A DNA stretch of 64,000 bases from Bifidobacterium simiarum (GTDB lineage: Bacteria; Actinomycetota; Actinomycetes; Actinomycetales; Bifidobacteriaceae). Below, one piece after another: positions 26,644-35,974 of this stretch (positions are counted from its first letter, which is position 1; each line of letters opens with the position of its first letter). The DNA is taken from contig NZ_PEBK01000002.1 of assembly GCF_002802905.1 (NCBI RefSeq), positions 186,001 through 250,000 on the forward strand, written 5' to 3'. Both the position numbers and the translations under genes were made by a program. The notes under the pieces were generated by a model, which was not told the DNA's origin, did no database searches, and was given only the letters and a program-made list of their open reading frames with translations.

Positions 26644-26903
26644 GGCCTTCCCCTCGAGGGGAAGGTGTCGGCTCTGCCGACGGATGAGGTGAGGGACGAA
26701 GCATTCTCCGCTGTCCACCTCATCAGTCAGCCTCCGGCTGCCAGCTTCCCCTCAAGGGGGAAGCCAATGAGGAGCGCAGGTGTTCAGCCACCCCCAGTCT
26801 GCCTCCGGCAGCCAGCCCCCCCGCCAGCGGGGGCATGAAGTTATATTGGTCGGCCACCTCATCAGTCAGCCTTTGGCTGCCAGCTTCCCCTCAAGGGGAA
26901 GCC
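26644..26903. repeat. Cluster of four dispersed repeats (types B, B, A, B)
   Basis: Two type B units face each other at 26644-26691 and 26716-26764. A type A unit follows at 26787-26834 and another type B unit at 26855-26903. Small stems differ from unit to unit (GTCGGC/GCCGAC, AGCC/GGCT, TGCC/GGCA) while the outer consensus is kept. The cluster fills the whole gap between the permease and ATPase genes of one predicted operon. Confidence 0.7.
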
Positions 26904-26929
26904 AATGAAGGGCGGGGACATGAAGTTAG

Positions 26930-28270
26930 CTATTCCTCGCGCAGCACGACGGCGGGGTCGATGTGGTTGGCTCGGTGGACCGGCGGAATGGAGGCGAGCA
27001 CGGCGATCAGCGCGGCGAGGATCACCGAGCCGATGGCCAGCGGCCAGTTGACCGGCAGCATACGGGAGAACACGACGGTGGTGAGGGCCCGGGCCAGCGC
27101 GTAGCCGATGGCCGTGCCGATCAGACCGCCGATCAGACCGTAGAACGCGGATTCCACGTAGAACTCCATGCTGATGCTGCGACCGGAGGCGCCGAGCGCC
27201 TTGCGCAGGCCAATCTCGTAGCTGCGCTGGGAGACGATCGACGAGATCGTGGTCGAGACGCCGACCAGCGTGAGCACAAGCACCACCAGCGAGACGATCC
27301 AGAATAGGGTCTGCAGCATGGTGATGATGCGGGTGTCGGAGGAGGTGATCTTGGTGACCTGCTGGGCCTTGACATGCATTGACGTCATGTCGTTGATGGA
27401 GGTGACCGTCTTGGTCAGATCATCGCCGGACGCAGAAGCCGAGTATTCGATGACGTCGGCGCCGCGAGTGGTGCCGGTCAGCTTCTGCACGTCACCCAGC
27501 GTGGCGTAGATGATCGAATCCTCGTTGCCGCCGGTGTCGACGATGCCCGCGACGCGGAAATCGGTGCCCTTGGTGTCCATGATGTCGCTGGAGACGCGGC
27601 CGTTCTCGGTCGGCGAGGACGGGGCCGCAATACCGGACTGATCAGACTGATCAGAACCGGACTGATCGCTGGTCGTACCGGAACCGTCAGTAGAACTGCC
27701 GGACGCACTGGCCGAGCTGTCCGCGCTGGACGAGCTGTCCGCACTGCTCCCGGTGTTGTCCGACGACCGATAGCCGATCGTAATGGTCGAACCGATGTCG
27801 GCGCCGGTCGAATCGGCCACGTCGCGACCGATGAGCACGGAGCCGCTCGACGGCCAGCTGCCGTCGACGCTCCAATGATGGTTGAGGTCTCGCACCTGCG
27901 CGGCGTCGACCCCGGCCATCACGTACGGCGCCGCGTTGACGCGCACGTTCTCGTAGCGGTACGTCGCGTATCGCGCGTCGCCGTGGGCGCGCACCATTTC
28001 GGTGGTGTGCTCCACCATCGCCTCGTCGATGCCGGTCTTGCGGCCGTCGGTTTCGATCGGTGTGACGATCAGGTTCGCGCCGTACGAACGCATTTCGTCA
28101 TTCATCTGCTGCGGCACGGCGATGCAGATCGCCGCCAGACAGAACAGCGTGGCGGCACCCACCATGGACGCCACCACCGCCATCACGGCCCGGGAGCGGC
28201 GGCGGAACACCGCACCCCAAAGCATCGTGAAGAACATTCGGGTATTGGAAGTCATCGGTTTACCGGCCAT
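26930..28270 (-). CDS. FtsX/MacB-like ABC permease, second
   Basis: The start at 28270 is supported by GGAGGTGCTGC directly before it, inside the end of the upstream permease gene (11-base overlap); MTSNTRMFF five codons later is the alternative. The 446 residues have one N-terminal helix, a large extracytoplasmic domain and three C-terminal helices ending in IPPVHRANHIDPAVVLREE, the usual end of MacB-like permeases. The extracytoplasmic domain contains a roughly 50-residue Ser/Asp/Gln/Gly insertion (SSADSSSSADSSASASGSS and DQSGSDQSDQSG). With its neighbour it should form a heterodimer. Confidence 0.87.
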   Translation of the reverse strand: MAGKPMTSNTRMFFTMLWGAVFRRRSRAVMAVVASMVGAATLFCLAAICIAVPQQMNDEMRSYGANLIVTPIETDGRKTGIDEAMVEHTTEMVRAHGDARYATYRYENVRVNAAPYVMAGVDAAQVRDLNHHWSVDGSWPSSGSVLIGRDVADSTGADIGSTITIGYRSSDNTGSSADSSSSADSSASASGSSTDGSGTTSDQSGSDQSDQSGIAAPSSPTENGRVSSDIMDTKGTDFRVAGIVDTGGNEDSIIYATLGDVQKLTGTTRGADVIEYSASASGDDLTKTVTSINDMTSMHVKAQQVTKITSSDTRIITMLQTLFWIVSLVVLVLTLVGVSTTISSIVSQRSYEIGLRKALGASGRSISMEFYVESAFYGLIGGLIGTAIGYALARALTTVVFSRMLPVNWPLAIGSVILAALIAVLASIPPVHRANHIDPAVVLREE

Positions 28271-29558
28271 GCAGCACCTCCGCGGGACGCAAGCTCAGAA
28301 TGGAACGGATCGAGGACGCGGACGCCACCAGCACGGTGATCGCCAGCAGCACGAACACGAGCACGAACACCATCGGACGCATGGTGATGCCCGACGAGAA
28401 CACCACATGCCCCACGATCTGCGCAACACCCGAACCGAGCAGCGCACCGACGATCGCACCGACCAGCGAGATCGCGGCCGTTTCGGCGAGCATCAGGCGC
28501 GACACCGAACCATCGGTGGCGCCGATCGCCTTGAGCAGCGCGAGCTCGTTGGAGCGCTCCGAAATCGAGGCGGCCATCAGGTTGGCCACGGCCACGGCGG
28601 CGGCGATCAGGCTCAGTGCGGTCATCAGGATCATCACGGCCTGCGTCTTCTGCAGCACGTTGCCCTGCAGCGCGGCCACCTGACGCACCTGCTTGGCCAC
28701 GGCGCCGGGGATCACCTCCTCGATCTGGTAGGCGATGGAGCTCGGATACGCGGTGCAGTACCACGTCTCCCACTCCTCCTGGCTCAGAGCGGCCGGGTTC
28801 TTCGCGGCCTTGCGCGCCAGATCGTTCTCCGGGGTGGTCAGCGCCTTGACCTCGATCTTGTTGACCTGATCGGGCAGGTTCGCCAGCACCTGGGCGACCG
28901 ACGACGGCAGGTACAGCGAACCGTTGTCGTCATCGCCGGAGTCGAATGTGCCGACGATCTTGATCTGCTGGGACCGGCCGTCCTTGGTGAGGGTGATCGT
29001 GTCGCCGGGGTTCACGCCCAGCTTGGCCGCCAGATCCTTGCCGGCCATGCCTTCGGCGGCGTCGTCCTTCGGCCAGTTGCCGTTGACCTGCCACCACGAG
29101 CGCATGCCCTCGACGCCGGCCACGGTCGACTCGCCGGTCGGCAGGTGCAGCGTCTTGTTGAACCAGGTGCCCACCAGCGGCACGTCCGTATGACCGGACT
29201 GCGCCTGCACGGTCAGCTCGGGCGCGAAGTTGGTGATGTTGAAGGCCCAGAAGATCGTCTTGATCTTCACCGCGTCCGACTCCTTGAGGAACGCAGTCGG
29301 GTCCTGGCCGGCCGAAGCCCCGCCGCCGTCACTGTTCTCGGTCGAATACAGATCGGAGACCACCGCGTCGGCCTTGGGCTGCACGGTGATGTTCGAACCG
29401 TAGGTGGACAGTTCGGCGTTGAGCTTGTCGCCGACGTCGAATACGACGCCCAGCATCGCGACCGACACCGTGGCCGACAGGCACACGGTCAGCGCGATGA
29501 GCAACCGTCGACGCAGCTGGCGGCTGAACGAGCGATAGATCATTCGCAGAAAGAACAT
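28260..29558 (-). CDS. FtsX/MacB-like ABC permease, first
   Basis: The 432-residue protein has an N-terminal helix (LLIALTVCLSATVSVAMLGVVF), an extracytoplasmic MacB-type domain and three C-terminal helices (AVMILMTALSLIAAAVAVANLMAASISERSNELALLKAIGAT is the characteristic FtsX loop). It ends in the family motif SLRPAEVLHGR. GGGAAGGAGCGAA precedes the ATG. The gene belongs to the FTR1/P19-associated permease pair found in several bacteria, where the transporter is thought to act on iron or on the redox machinery rather than on a lipid. Confidence 0.87.
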   Translation of the reverse strand: MFFLRMIYRSFSRQLRRRLLIALTVCLSATVSVAMLGVVFDVGDKLNAELSTYGSNITVQPKADAVVSDLYSTENSDGGGASAGQDPTAFLKESDAVKIKTIFWAFNITNFAPELTVQAQSGHTDVPLVGTWFNKTLHLPTGESTVAGVEGMRSWWQVNGNWPKDDAAEGMAGKDLAAKLGVNPGDTITLTKDGRSQQIKIVGTFDSGDDDNGSLYLPSSVAQVLANLPDQVNKIEVKALTTPENDLARKAAKNPAALSQEEWETWYCTAYPSSIAYQIEEVIPGAVAKQVRQVAALQGNVLQKTQAVMILMTALSLIAAAVAVANLMAASISERSNELALLKAIGATDGSVSRLMLAETAAISLVGAIVGALLGSGVAQIVGHVVFSSGITMRPMVFVLVFVLLAITVLVASASSIRSILSLRPAEVLHGR

Positions 29559-29590
29559 TTCGCTCCTTCCCTGTTACTTGAAATGAACGC

Positions 29591-30859
29591 TTACTTGAAA
29601 TGAACACTGAGCGCGTCAAGATCGGCGGTCTGGATGGTGATCTTGCCGTTGGCGACCTTGTAGGGGAACGGCACGGGGTTGCATCCGCCCTTGAAGCCGA
29701 TGGTCGCCAGATTGATGGCCACCTCGCACTTCTTGCAGATGATCTTGCCGTCCTTCTCGTAGTAGCCAGCGTCGCCGCAGTTGTCGCAGGCATCGAGGCC
29801 GATGCCGTAGGCGCCGCCGTTCTTCTTGATGATGATGAACCGCATCACGGTGCCGTCCTTGGCCTTGTATTCGAAGCGGTGCAGATGACCGTCCTCGACC
29901 TGGCTGAACGGGATCGTGGCGGTGGTCTTGGTCAGCGAATAGCTTTCCGGCGGCGAAAGGGTCGGGGCCTTGTTGATCTCGGCCACGCCGAGCGTAAGGG
30001 TGACGGTCACGCCGATCATCGCGACCAGACTCCACACGGAGGCGGCGATCGCGCGACGGCGGAAGGCCTTGTGCTTGCGGGCGATCGCCTCGTTGGCGCC
30101 GGTCATCGGCAGGCGGAATCCAGCCACGACGGAGGCGATGGCGGGCACGAGGAACACCCAGGCCTGCGCCTGGATCATCCACGGATTGTGGTTGAGCGAC
30201 CATGCGAGGAACACGAACAGCGAATGCGGGAAGATCAGGACCTTGACCTGAATGATCTGGAGCAGGGCGGTGGCGTGCTGCCACAGCAGGATCACCAACA
30301 CGGCGAGCACGGCGAACATGAACGCGGGACGAACCGCGGTGGAGCGCATGGTGCGGAAGATCGCGGCGATGATGATCGAGGCGCCGACGCCGAGCGCGAA
30401 GCCGAGGGCCCGCAGCAGCATCGCCGACGTGAAGATGGGGTCGCCCGGCTCCACCCAGATCGTCAGCTGGAGGATCACGTCGGGCAGGGCGTAGAAGACG
30501 GTGAGTGCGATGCACAGTGCGGCCACACCGTTGGCGATGTGCATCCAGATGGCGTGGTTCTTCCAGTTCGCGACGATGCGGGGTGAGGCGGCGATGAGCG
30601 CGATGGTGAGCACGTCGACGATCACGCAGGCGATGAGCAGCGGGAAGTTGACGAAGGTTCGCTGGTTGATGACGGCGGAGGCTCGCAGGCCGGCGAACAC
30701 GATCGACGCCACCAGACCGATGGCGAAGCCCCAGCGGCGCCAGTGCGCGCTGATCGGCTTGTCTCGTCCTTCGCCGACGGTGAGCATGACGCTCAGACAC
30801 ATGATCAGCAATGCGGGGGCGAGCGTTCCCGGCATCACCGCAACGAATTGTTTCAGCAT
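29591..30859 (-). CDS. DUF2318 iron-sulphur-type membrane protein
   Basis: The 422 residues comprise about nine membrane helices (1-260) and a C-terminal extracytoplasmic DUF2318 domain. Its conserved core reads DACDNCGDAGYYEKDG, ICKKCEVAIN and GFKGGCNPVPF. The CxxC pairs and final cysteine can bind an iron-sulphur or metal centre. In other bacteria this family accompanies FTR1, P19 and FMN-binding proteins, and it is thought to pass electrons across the membrane. The last five codons and stop are duplicated as a 17-base tandem repeat (29574-29590 and 29591-29607), a slip without effect on the protein. Confidence 0.85.
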   Translation of the reverse strand: MLKQFVAVMPGTLAPALLIMCLSVMLTVGEGRDKPISAHWRRWGFAIGLVASIVFAGLRASAVINQRTFVNFPLLIACVIVDVLTIALIAASPRIVANWKNHAIWMHIANGVAALCIALTVFYALPDVILQLTIWVEPGDPIFTSAMLLRALGFALGVGASIIIAAIFRTMRSTAVRPAFMFAVLAVLVILLWQHATALLQIIQVKVLIFPHSLFVFLAWSLNHNPWMIQAQAWVFLVPAIASVVAGFRLPMTGANEAIARKHKAFRRRAIAASVWSLVAMIGVTVTLTLGVAEINKAPTLSPPESYSLTKTTATIPFSQVEDGHLHRFEYKAKDGTVMRFIIIKKNGGAYGIGLDACDNCGDAGYYEKDGKIICKKCEVAINLATIGFKGGCNPVPFPYKVANGKITIQTADLDALSVHFK

Positions 30860-30945
30860 TCGCTTCGCTTCTTTCCTAGGTGGTCCTTAGGATTCGGTGT
30901 TTCTTAGGATTCCTTGAGTTCTGGTGGTTTCGCGCAAAAACACGA

Positions 30946-31000
30946 AAACCCTTCTGCCGGGTCCGGCCTGATTCCAAGCCGATCCCGACAGAAGGTTTGG
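30946..31000 (-). terminator. Minus-strand terminator downstream of the P19-like gene
   Basis: A stem pairing CAGAAGGTTT (30989-30998) with AAACCCTTCTG, extended by TGTCGGG/CCGGCA, is followed on the minus strand by GTTTTCGTGTTTTTG. It would end the FTR1-P19 transcript before the DUF2318 gene. Confidence 0.6.
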
Positions 31001-31045
31001 TGTAAGTTCTCCGGGCCTCGCGGCCCTGTGGCTTCCGTTCACTGG

Positions 31046-31187
31046 CCCCTCATCAGTCTGCCTGCGGCAGCCAGCTTCCCCCGGCGGGGGAAGCCCAGCA
31101 AAGGACCTGCCTTCCCCTCGAGGGGAAGGTGGCCGGCTTGGCCGGTCGGATGAGGTGACCGATTGCCGAAGGCAGACTGATGAGGGG
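31046..31187. repeat. Composite of facing type B repeats
   Basis: One unit runs 31046-31094 (CTGCC-tgc-GGCAG small stem, then TTCCCCCGGCGGGGGAA). A second lies in opposite direction at about 31107-31157 (CCGGC/GCCGG small stem). A third partial end, GGCAGACTGATGAGGGG, closes at 31187. A separate hairpin GTCTCGCTGA-aga-TCAGCGAGAC follows at 31211-31233. Confidence 0.65.
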
Positions 31188-31273
31188 CATTGACGCGAGG
31201 CCCGCTACGGGCAGTCTCGCTGAAGATCAGCGAGACCCAACCGACCAACGGGCCGAAAGCCTACTTCAGTGGC

Positions 31274-31942
31274 TCACCACTGACGCGGGGTGTAATCCCA
31301 GTTGTCGAAGGTGACCTCGATCGGCTCGGTCCAGAACTTGTGGTTCTTCACACCGGTCTCGGGATCGACGTGCAGCATCCAGCCCTTCTTCTCCGGGGAC
31401 TGGATCGACAGCTTCAGCTGGTAGGTGCCGGCCTTGTCGAGCTTGACGTTGGCGCCGTAGTGCGGGCCGTCGGAGGCGTTCATCTGCATGAAGGTGCCGG
31501 AGGTGGCGGTGCCTTCGACCTGCTTGCCGGTGGACTTGTCGATGATCTGGTAGTTCACGGTCAGGTCGGGGACGAAGTCGCCCTTGCCGTAGCCGTAGTC
31601 GGTGCCCTCCTGGCTGGCGTGGATGTCGGCCTCGAGGTGGAAGCTCGCGTCGGCGGCCTTCAGGCCCATGCCGGCGGGCTCCATGTCGATGGGCTGGAAG
31701 TAGACGGCGCCGACGGTCAGCGGGCCGGCGGCCTTGTCCTGCTCCTCAGCGGTGCCGGACGGGCCGACCGGGACCTCTTCGAAGCCGGAGGCCTCGCTCG
31801 GGGCGGCGGCGGAAGAGGAGGAATCGGACTTGGCGGAGCTGCTGGAGCTGGAGCTCGAGGAGCTGGCGTTGCCGCAGCCGGTCAGGGCGAGCGCACCGGA
31901 AAGGACGATGGCGGCGAGGGCCATCAGCTTGCTTTTCTTCAT
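31274..31942 (-). CDS. P19/Tp34-family iron-binding lipoprotein
   Basis: The 222-residue product has a lipoprotein signal (ALALTGC lipobox), a Ser-rich linker and a P19/Tp34 domain. Metal-ligand candidates include Met and His residues in FQPIDMEPAGMGL, HLEADIHASQ and GTFMQMNASDGPHYG, as in periplasmic iron/copper-binding P19. It lies directly downstream of the FTR1 permease and is expected to deliver iron to it. The pair resembles the BfeUO ferrous iron system reported in Bifidobacterium breve, an assignment I make from memory of that family. Spacing to the FTR1 gene is 126 bases. Confidence 0.87.
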   Translation of the reverse strand: MKKSKLMALAAIVLSGALALTGCGNASSSSSSSSSSAKSDSSSSAAAPSEASGFEEVPVGPSGTAEEQDKAAGPLTVGAVYFQPIDMEPAGMGLKAADASFHLEADIHASQEGTDYGYGKGDFVPDLTVNYQIIDKSTGKQVEGTATSGTFMQMNASDGPHYGANVKLDKAGTYQLKLSIQSPEKKGWMLHVDPETGVKNHKFWTEPIEVTFDNWDYTPRQW

Positions 31943-32068
31943 TTCTCTATTCCTTTACTGTAGTGAATTGGGGGATTCACGTTGATCAGTTATTGGGGCG
32001 GCCGGTCGGAATCGCTTCCGGATCCGGTCGCAAGTCTTCGTTGGTTAGTTGGTTAGTTGGTTAGTCGG

Positions 32069-33862
32069 TTATTTGGATTCGCTGGTTTCGCTGGATTCGA
32101 GCTTGGCCTTGGCCTTGTGCTTCTTGGCGAAACCGACCGCGAACAGGACGATCACGGCGATGGCCGCGAGAACCTGGGCCACGATGGATTCGACGTACGG
32201 GTAGAGGCCGATCCAATCGTTCGTAGGCACGCCGGGCAGGTACATGGCGGGCAGCAGGTCGCCCTCGATCAGGGCGTGCACGCCACCGCCGGCAAACACG
32301 ACGACCAGCACGGACATCAGGATCGACGTGACCATGAAGAACGGGCCGATCGGGATCTTCACCGACGTGAAGCGGATGATCAGGAAGATGATCACCAGCA
32401 CGATCGCCGCCGCAATGCCACCGATCCACATGCCCTTCGTATCCTGACTCATCGTGTAGATGGACTGGTAGAAGATCACGGTTTCGGCACCCTCGCGGAA
32501 CACGGCGAGGAAGCTCAGCATGGCGAGCGACACCACCGTGCCGAACGCCACCTTGTCGCCGGACTCGACCTGCGAGGTGACGGAAGCCACGGCCGACTCG
32601 GTCTTGTTACGGATGTAACGGTTCCACGCTTCGACCGAGGACTTGTTGAGCATCCAGTTGCTGGTCCACAGCAGCATGCACATGGCGATCAGGGCGCAGA
32701 TGCCCTCCATGATCTCCTGCTCCTCGCCTGCGCCGCCGAACATCAGCGTGAAGATCACGGCGATGACGCCCGAGCCGGCCAGACCGGCGAGCACGCCCAC
32801 GTAGATCCACTTGGTGAAGCGGCGGTTGCCGGACTTGACGAGGTAGGCGATCACGGCGGCCACGACGAGCAGGGCCTCGAGACCCTCGCGGATCAGGATC
32901 AGGAACGCCTGACCGACCGCGCTGGTGAGGAACTTGAGGGCACCGCCCTCCTGATCGGCGGCACCGCCGTCGAGCTTGGCCGCGTCGGTGGTGAGCATGG
33001 TCTTGAGCTGTTCGACGTACTGCTTGACCTCGGAGACCGGCTTGCCCTGGTTCATCGAGGAACGGCTCAGCTTGAACTGGTATTCGACCTCGGAGACGCG
33101 GTTGCCGCTGATGGCGCTGAGCACGGTCTTCTCGAAGCCGAGCTTCTCGTAATGCTGGTAGTAGGCGTCGTTGACGAGCGTGGCGCCCTTCGCGGCGTCA
33201 CCGTTCTCGTAGGCCTTCACGGCATTGTCGAGGATCGGCAGCATCGCGTTGGCGACGTCCTTCCACGTCTTCGCGGTGTTGGTGGTCTTCTTCTTTTTGG
33301 CGTCGAGGGCCTTGCGCTCCTTGGCGGTCTGCGCGGCGCGGTCCTTGGCGTACTGCGCGGGATTGGCGAGCTTGGTGTTGGCGTCAAGCGTGGCGGCCGT
33401 GGAGTTCAGGTCGTTGATCAGCGCCTGGGCCTTCGAGGCGATGGTGGAGGCGTTGCCGGTGGTGTAGGCGGCGGTTTGCAGATCCTGGAACTGCTGGGTC
33501 TGGCTCTGGTACTTCGCCGAGCCGATGGTGTCGTTCACCACCTTGCCGAAGTTATCGGCCTCGTAGGTCGACCACTGGGCGGACTGGAACGCGGAGGCCG
33601 CGCCGGCGTTGTCGCCGGACTGGTAGGTCTTCTGGCCGGTGGCGATCTCATCGGTGATGGCCTTGGCCACCTCGGCCCACTTGGTGTATGAGATGTCGGT
33701 GCCGTCGTCGCTGGAGCTGGACGTGCTCGAATCACTCGACGAGGCGGCGGATGCCACCGGGGCGAACGGCGCAGCGAAGAACGACGTGACCACGATCAGC
33801 ATGACGGCGGCTGCCGCGCACACGCGGGCGATCACATCGAACTGTGAAGAACGAGACCTCAT
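32069..33862 (-). CDS. FTR1-family iron permease
   Basis: The protein has 597 residues: signal peptide (VCAAAAVMLIVVTSFFAAPFAPVASA), an extracytoplasmic helical domain of about 270 residues with Lys/Asp-rich helices, then a seven-helix FTR1 domain. The two REGxE motifs that carry iron are REGLEALLVVAAV (about 322) and REGAETVIFYQ (about 455). The C-terminus is short and basic (KKHKAKAKLESSETSESK). GAGAGGAAG precedes the ATG. It is the first gene of the minus-strand iron cluster. The long N-terminal domain is typical of EfeU/FTR1 fusions in Gram-positive bacteria. Confidence 0.9.
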   Translation of the reverse strand: MRSRSSQFDVIARVCAAAAVMLIVVTSFFAAPFAPVASAASSSDSSTSSSSDDGTDISYTKWAEVAKAITDEIATGQKTYQSGDNAGAASAFQSAQWSTYEADNFGKVVNDTIGSAKYQSQTQQFQDLQTAAYTTGNASTIASKAQALINDLNSTAATLDANTKLANPAQYAKDRAAQTAKERKALDAKKKKTTNTAKTWKDVANAMLPILDNAVKAYENGDAAKGATLVNDAYYQHYEKLGFEKTVLSAISGNRVSEVEYQFKLSRSSMNQGKPVSEVKQYVEQLKTMLTTDAAKLDGGAADQEGGALKFLTSAVGQAFLILIREGLEALLVVAAVIAYLVKSGNRRFTKWIYVGVLAGLAGSGVIAVIFTLMFGGAGEEQEIMEGICALIAMCMLLWTSNWMLNKSSVEAWNRYIRNKTESAVASVTSQVESGDKVAFGTVVSLAMLSFLAVFREGAETVIFYQSIYTMSQDTKGMWIGGIAAAIVLVIIFLIIRFTSVKIPIGPFFMVTSILMSVLVVVFAGGGVHALIEGDLLPAMYLPGVPTNDWIGLYPYVESIVAQVLAAIAVIVLFAVGFAKKHKAKAKLESSETSESK

Positions 33863-34249
33863 AAACTTCCTCTCAACGACCTCGAAATCTCAGTACCCGC
33901 GAAATTCCGCAAAATTTCTTGGATTTTTTGTGTCGGGCCAAGGAGAAAGCCGTGTCGCAGAAGAAATTCAATGAATATTCGAATGCCGACCGACGTGCGG
34001 CAACCATTCGAAAACCCTCGAATTTCTAGGGTTCGCGGCTTTTTCCAAAGCCACACGTAAAGCTAAAGCAGTTTTTTCCAAAAAGAAAGTCTTGATTTTT
34101 TCGGTGATCGGTGGTATTTGATTCCGCTCTTTTCGGCGCGCCGAAACATACCCCTTACGCATCGTCCCACTATGCGGTCGGCTGTGCGGTCAGTCGGCTG
34201 TGCGGTCAGCCGTCTGCGCGGTCAGCCTCGCCGCGCCCGACCATCACTC
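33863..34249. promoter_or_regulatory. Divergent AT-rich control region of the iron cluster
   Basis: This AT-rich stretch separates the FTR1 gene from the ApbE gene. It contains the inverted repeat AACCCtcgaatttctaGGGTT (about 34010-34031) and a string of ATTCGAA-like half sites near 33975-34025, possible binding sites for an iron regulator. I could not match a DtxR/IdeR consensus. Further on (34180-34245) the DNA is a simple CGGTCAG(T/C)CG-like repeat. Confidence 0.4.
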
Positions 34250-34580
34250 GGCTTCCCCTCGAGGGGAAGCTGGCAGCCGCAAGGCTGACTGATGAGGTGA
34301 CGGTTCCCTCACACGGGCCGCCCGCCCCACGTGAGGGCCAACTACAAACCGCTGCAATCCCAACGATCTCCAAGATCTCCTCACACGGGACGGGCGGCCC
34401 GCGTGAGGAATTCAACGACACACTCCGTTACCATGACTCGCCGGACCTCGCTCCCACCGGCAGGGGCTGTCACGCTTGGCGTGACTGGGGGTGGTTGAAT
34501 ATCAAATCATATGAAATCATCTTGCACTTCATGCAACCACCCTCAGTCTGCCTCCGGCAGCCAGCTCCCGCCAGCGGGAG
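34250..34580. repeat. Dispersed repeats upstream of apbE
   Basis: It holds a type B unit (34250-34299) and an inverted pair of 30-base hairpins (34306-34337 and 34379-34408, each starting CCTCACACGGG). A composite type A element (34451-34580) follows, with two facing units closing CTCCC...GGGAG. The type A element ends 40 bases before the apbE start codon, so it is inside or next to its leader. Confidence 0.65.
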
Positions 34581-34620
34581 CCTGATGGTGTGTCGCTCTC
34601 GCTACCATGGCGAGGCTACC

Positions 34621-35907
34621 ATGGCCGGTATGAGCTCTACCGCGAACCGTCTGACCCATATCGCCGCATTCCCCCACGCATTGGGCACCGGCATCATCGT
34701 CAGCGGTTCGCAGCCGATCCCGCCCGATCTGCACGATCGAATGGTCCAGTCCATCGAACGGTTCGAAGCCGTGTTCTCCCGCTTCCGATCCGATTCGCTG
34801 ATCGGTCGGATCGCGAACGGCAACGTCGGCAACTGCAACGTCGGCGGCAGTTTCGGCTTCCCTGATCCGCAGACCGCCGAGGCCCTGTTCACGCTGTACG
34901 ATCGTCTGTTCGCCGCGACCGGCGGGGCGATGGACCCCACCGTCGGCGAGGAGCTCACCCGGCTGGGCTACGGCGCCGATCTCACGTTCAGCATGGACGG
35001 CCCGGACCAAATCGTCACGCTGCATGACCGGATCATCCCACCTGACCAGTCCGATCAGTCCGACCTGTCCGCACCGTCCAGCCAGACCGCACCGTCCGGC
35101 CGACTCACGTGGGCCGCGATCACCCACCATTCGGGGGCACTGACCGTGCCGGGACCGGTCCGGCTGGATTTCGGAGCAGCCGGCAAGGGCATGATGATCG
35201 ATCTGCTGGCGCACATGATCGAGCGGGAACTGCCCGGCTGCGAATACGTCGTGGACGCCGGCGGCGATCTGCGAGCGCGGATCGACTCACCGATTCAGGT
35301 GGCGTTGGAGGATCCGGATGATCAGACCCGGGCGATCGGCGTGGCCGAAATCACCTCAGGGTCGTTCTGCGCGTCCGCGCCGAGCCGACGGCATTGGCGG
35401 GTGCGGTCGGCGGAGGGGGCGATCACGCGGGCCCATCACCTGCTCAATGCGCTCGATGGGCAGCCGGTCGACGATGTCAAGGCCACATGGGTGTATGTGC
35501 CGACGGTGATGAACAACAGCGAAGCACCCGACTGCGATGCGGGAGCCGATGCTGAAATGCTCGATAATCGGGTTTACGCTGATGCGGAACCCGGCAACGC
35601 CAGTCCCGGCAACGCGAAACCTGACAACGCTAGTACCGGCGCCAGTATTGACAACGCGAAACCTGACAACGCGAAGCGCGGCAACGATGATCCTATTGCC
35701 GCTAACAGTGCCATTGACATTGCCTCTCGCTTCCCCACCGCGCTGGCGGACGGTCTGGCCACGTCCCTGTTCGTCGCCGACCCGAGTGCGCTGGCCGAAG
35801 CGTTCAGTTCAGACGATGGTGCGCCCATGTTCCAATGCGCCCTGATGCTCCCCGACCGCACCGCCGGCGCCTCGGCCGCCTTCCCCGCGCGATTCTTCAC
35901 CACCTAG
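34621..35907 (+). CDS. apbE: ApbE-type FAD:protein FMN transferase
   Basis: The family attaches FMN to a threonine of FMN-binding domain proteins outside the membrane. Recognisable motifs are FSRFRSDSLIGRI, GGAMDPTVG, LDFGAAGKGMMID, YVVDAGGDLRA and HHLLNALDGQPVDD (the HIIDPxTG equivalent, with changes). The 428-residue length exceeds the usual 330 because of two low-complexity insertions: DQSDQSDLSAPSSQ (about 140-160) and a run of GNA/DNA repeats (GNASPGNAKPDNASTG, about 320-365). No signal peptide is evident, so the site of action is open. Its natural partner is the FMN-binding lipoprotein at 24987-25523. Start at 34621 with GAGG upstream. Confidence 0.85.
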   Translation: MAGMSSTANRLTHIAAFPHALGTGIIVSGSQPIPPDLHDRMVQSIERFEAVFSRFRSDSLIGRIANGNVGNCNVGGSFGFPDPQTAEALFTLYDRLFAATGGAMDPTVGEELTRLGYGADLTFSMDGPDQIVTLHDRIIPPDQSDQSDLSAPSSQTAPSGRLTWAAITHHSGALTVPGPVRLDFGAAGKGMMIDLLAHMIERELPGCEYVVDAGGDLRARIDSPIQVALEDPDDQTRAIGVAEITSGSFCASAPSRRHWRVRSAEGAITRAHHLLNALDGQPVDDVKATWVYVPTVMNNSEAPDCDAGADAEMLDNRVYADAEPGNASPGNAKPDNASTGASIDNAKPDNAKRGNDDPIAANSAIDIASRFPTALADGLATSLFVADPSALAEAFSSDDGAPMFQCALMLPDRTAGASAAFPARFFTT

Positions 35908-35974
35908 GCGCATGCTTCACGGTGGCCCAGTTGGCTCCTAGGTGTCCGACAGGTCGCTGAATACGGCAAATCGG

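Noticed and set aside
28002-29603. Long plus-strand frame opposite the FtsX permease genes
   Set aside because: It is His/Gly/Arg-rich with no recognisable domain, while the minus strand has FtsX signatures.
33863-34249. DtxR/IdeR iron box in the FTR1-ApbE intergenic region
   Set aside because: No sequence close to the known consensus was found; only unexplained palindromes are reported.
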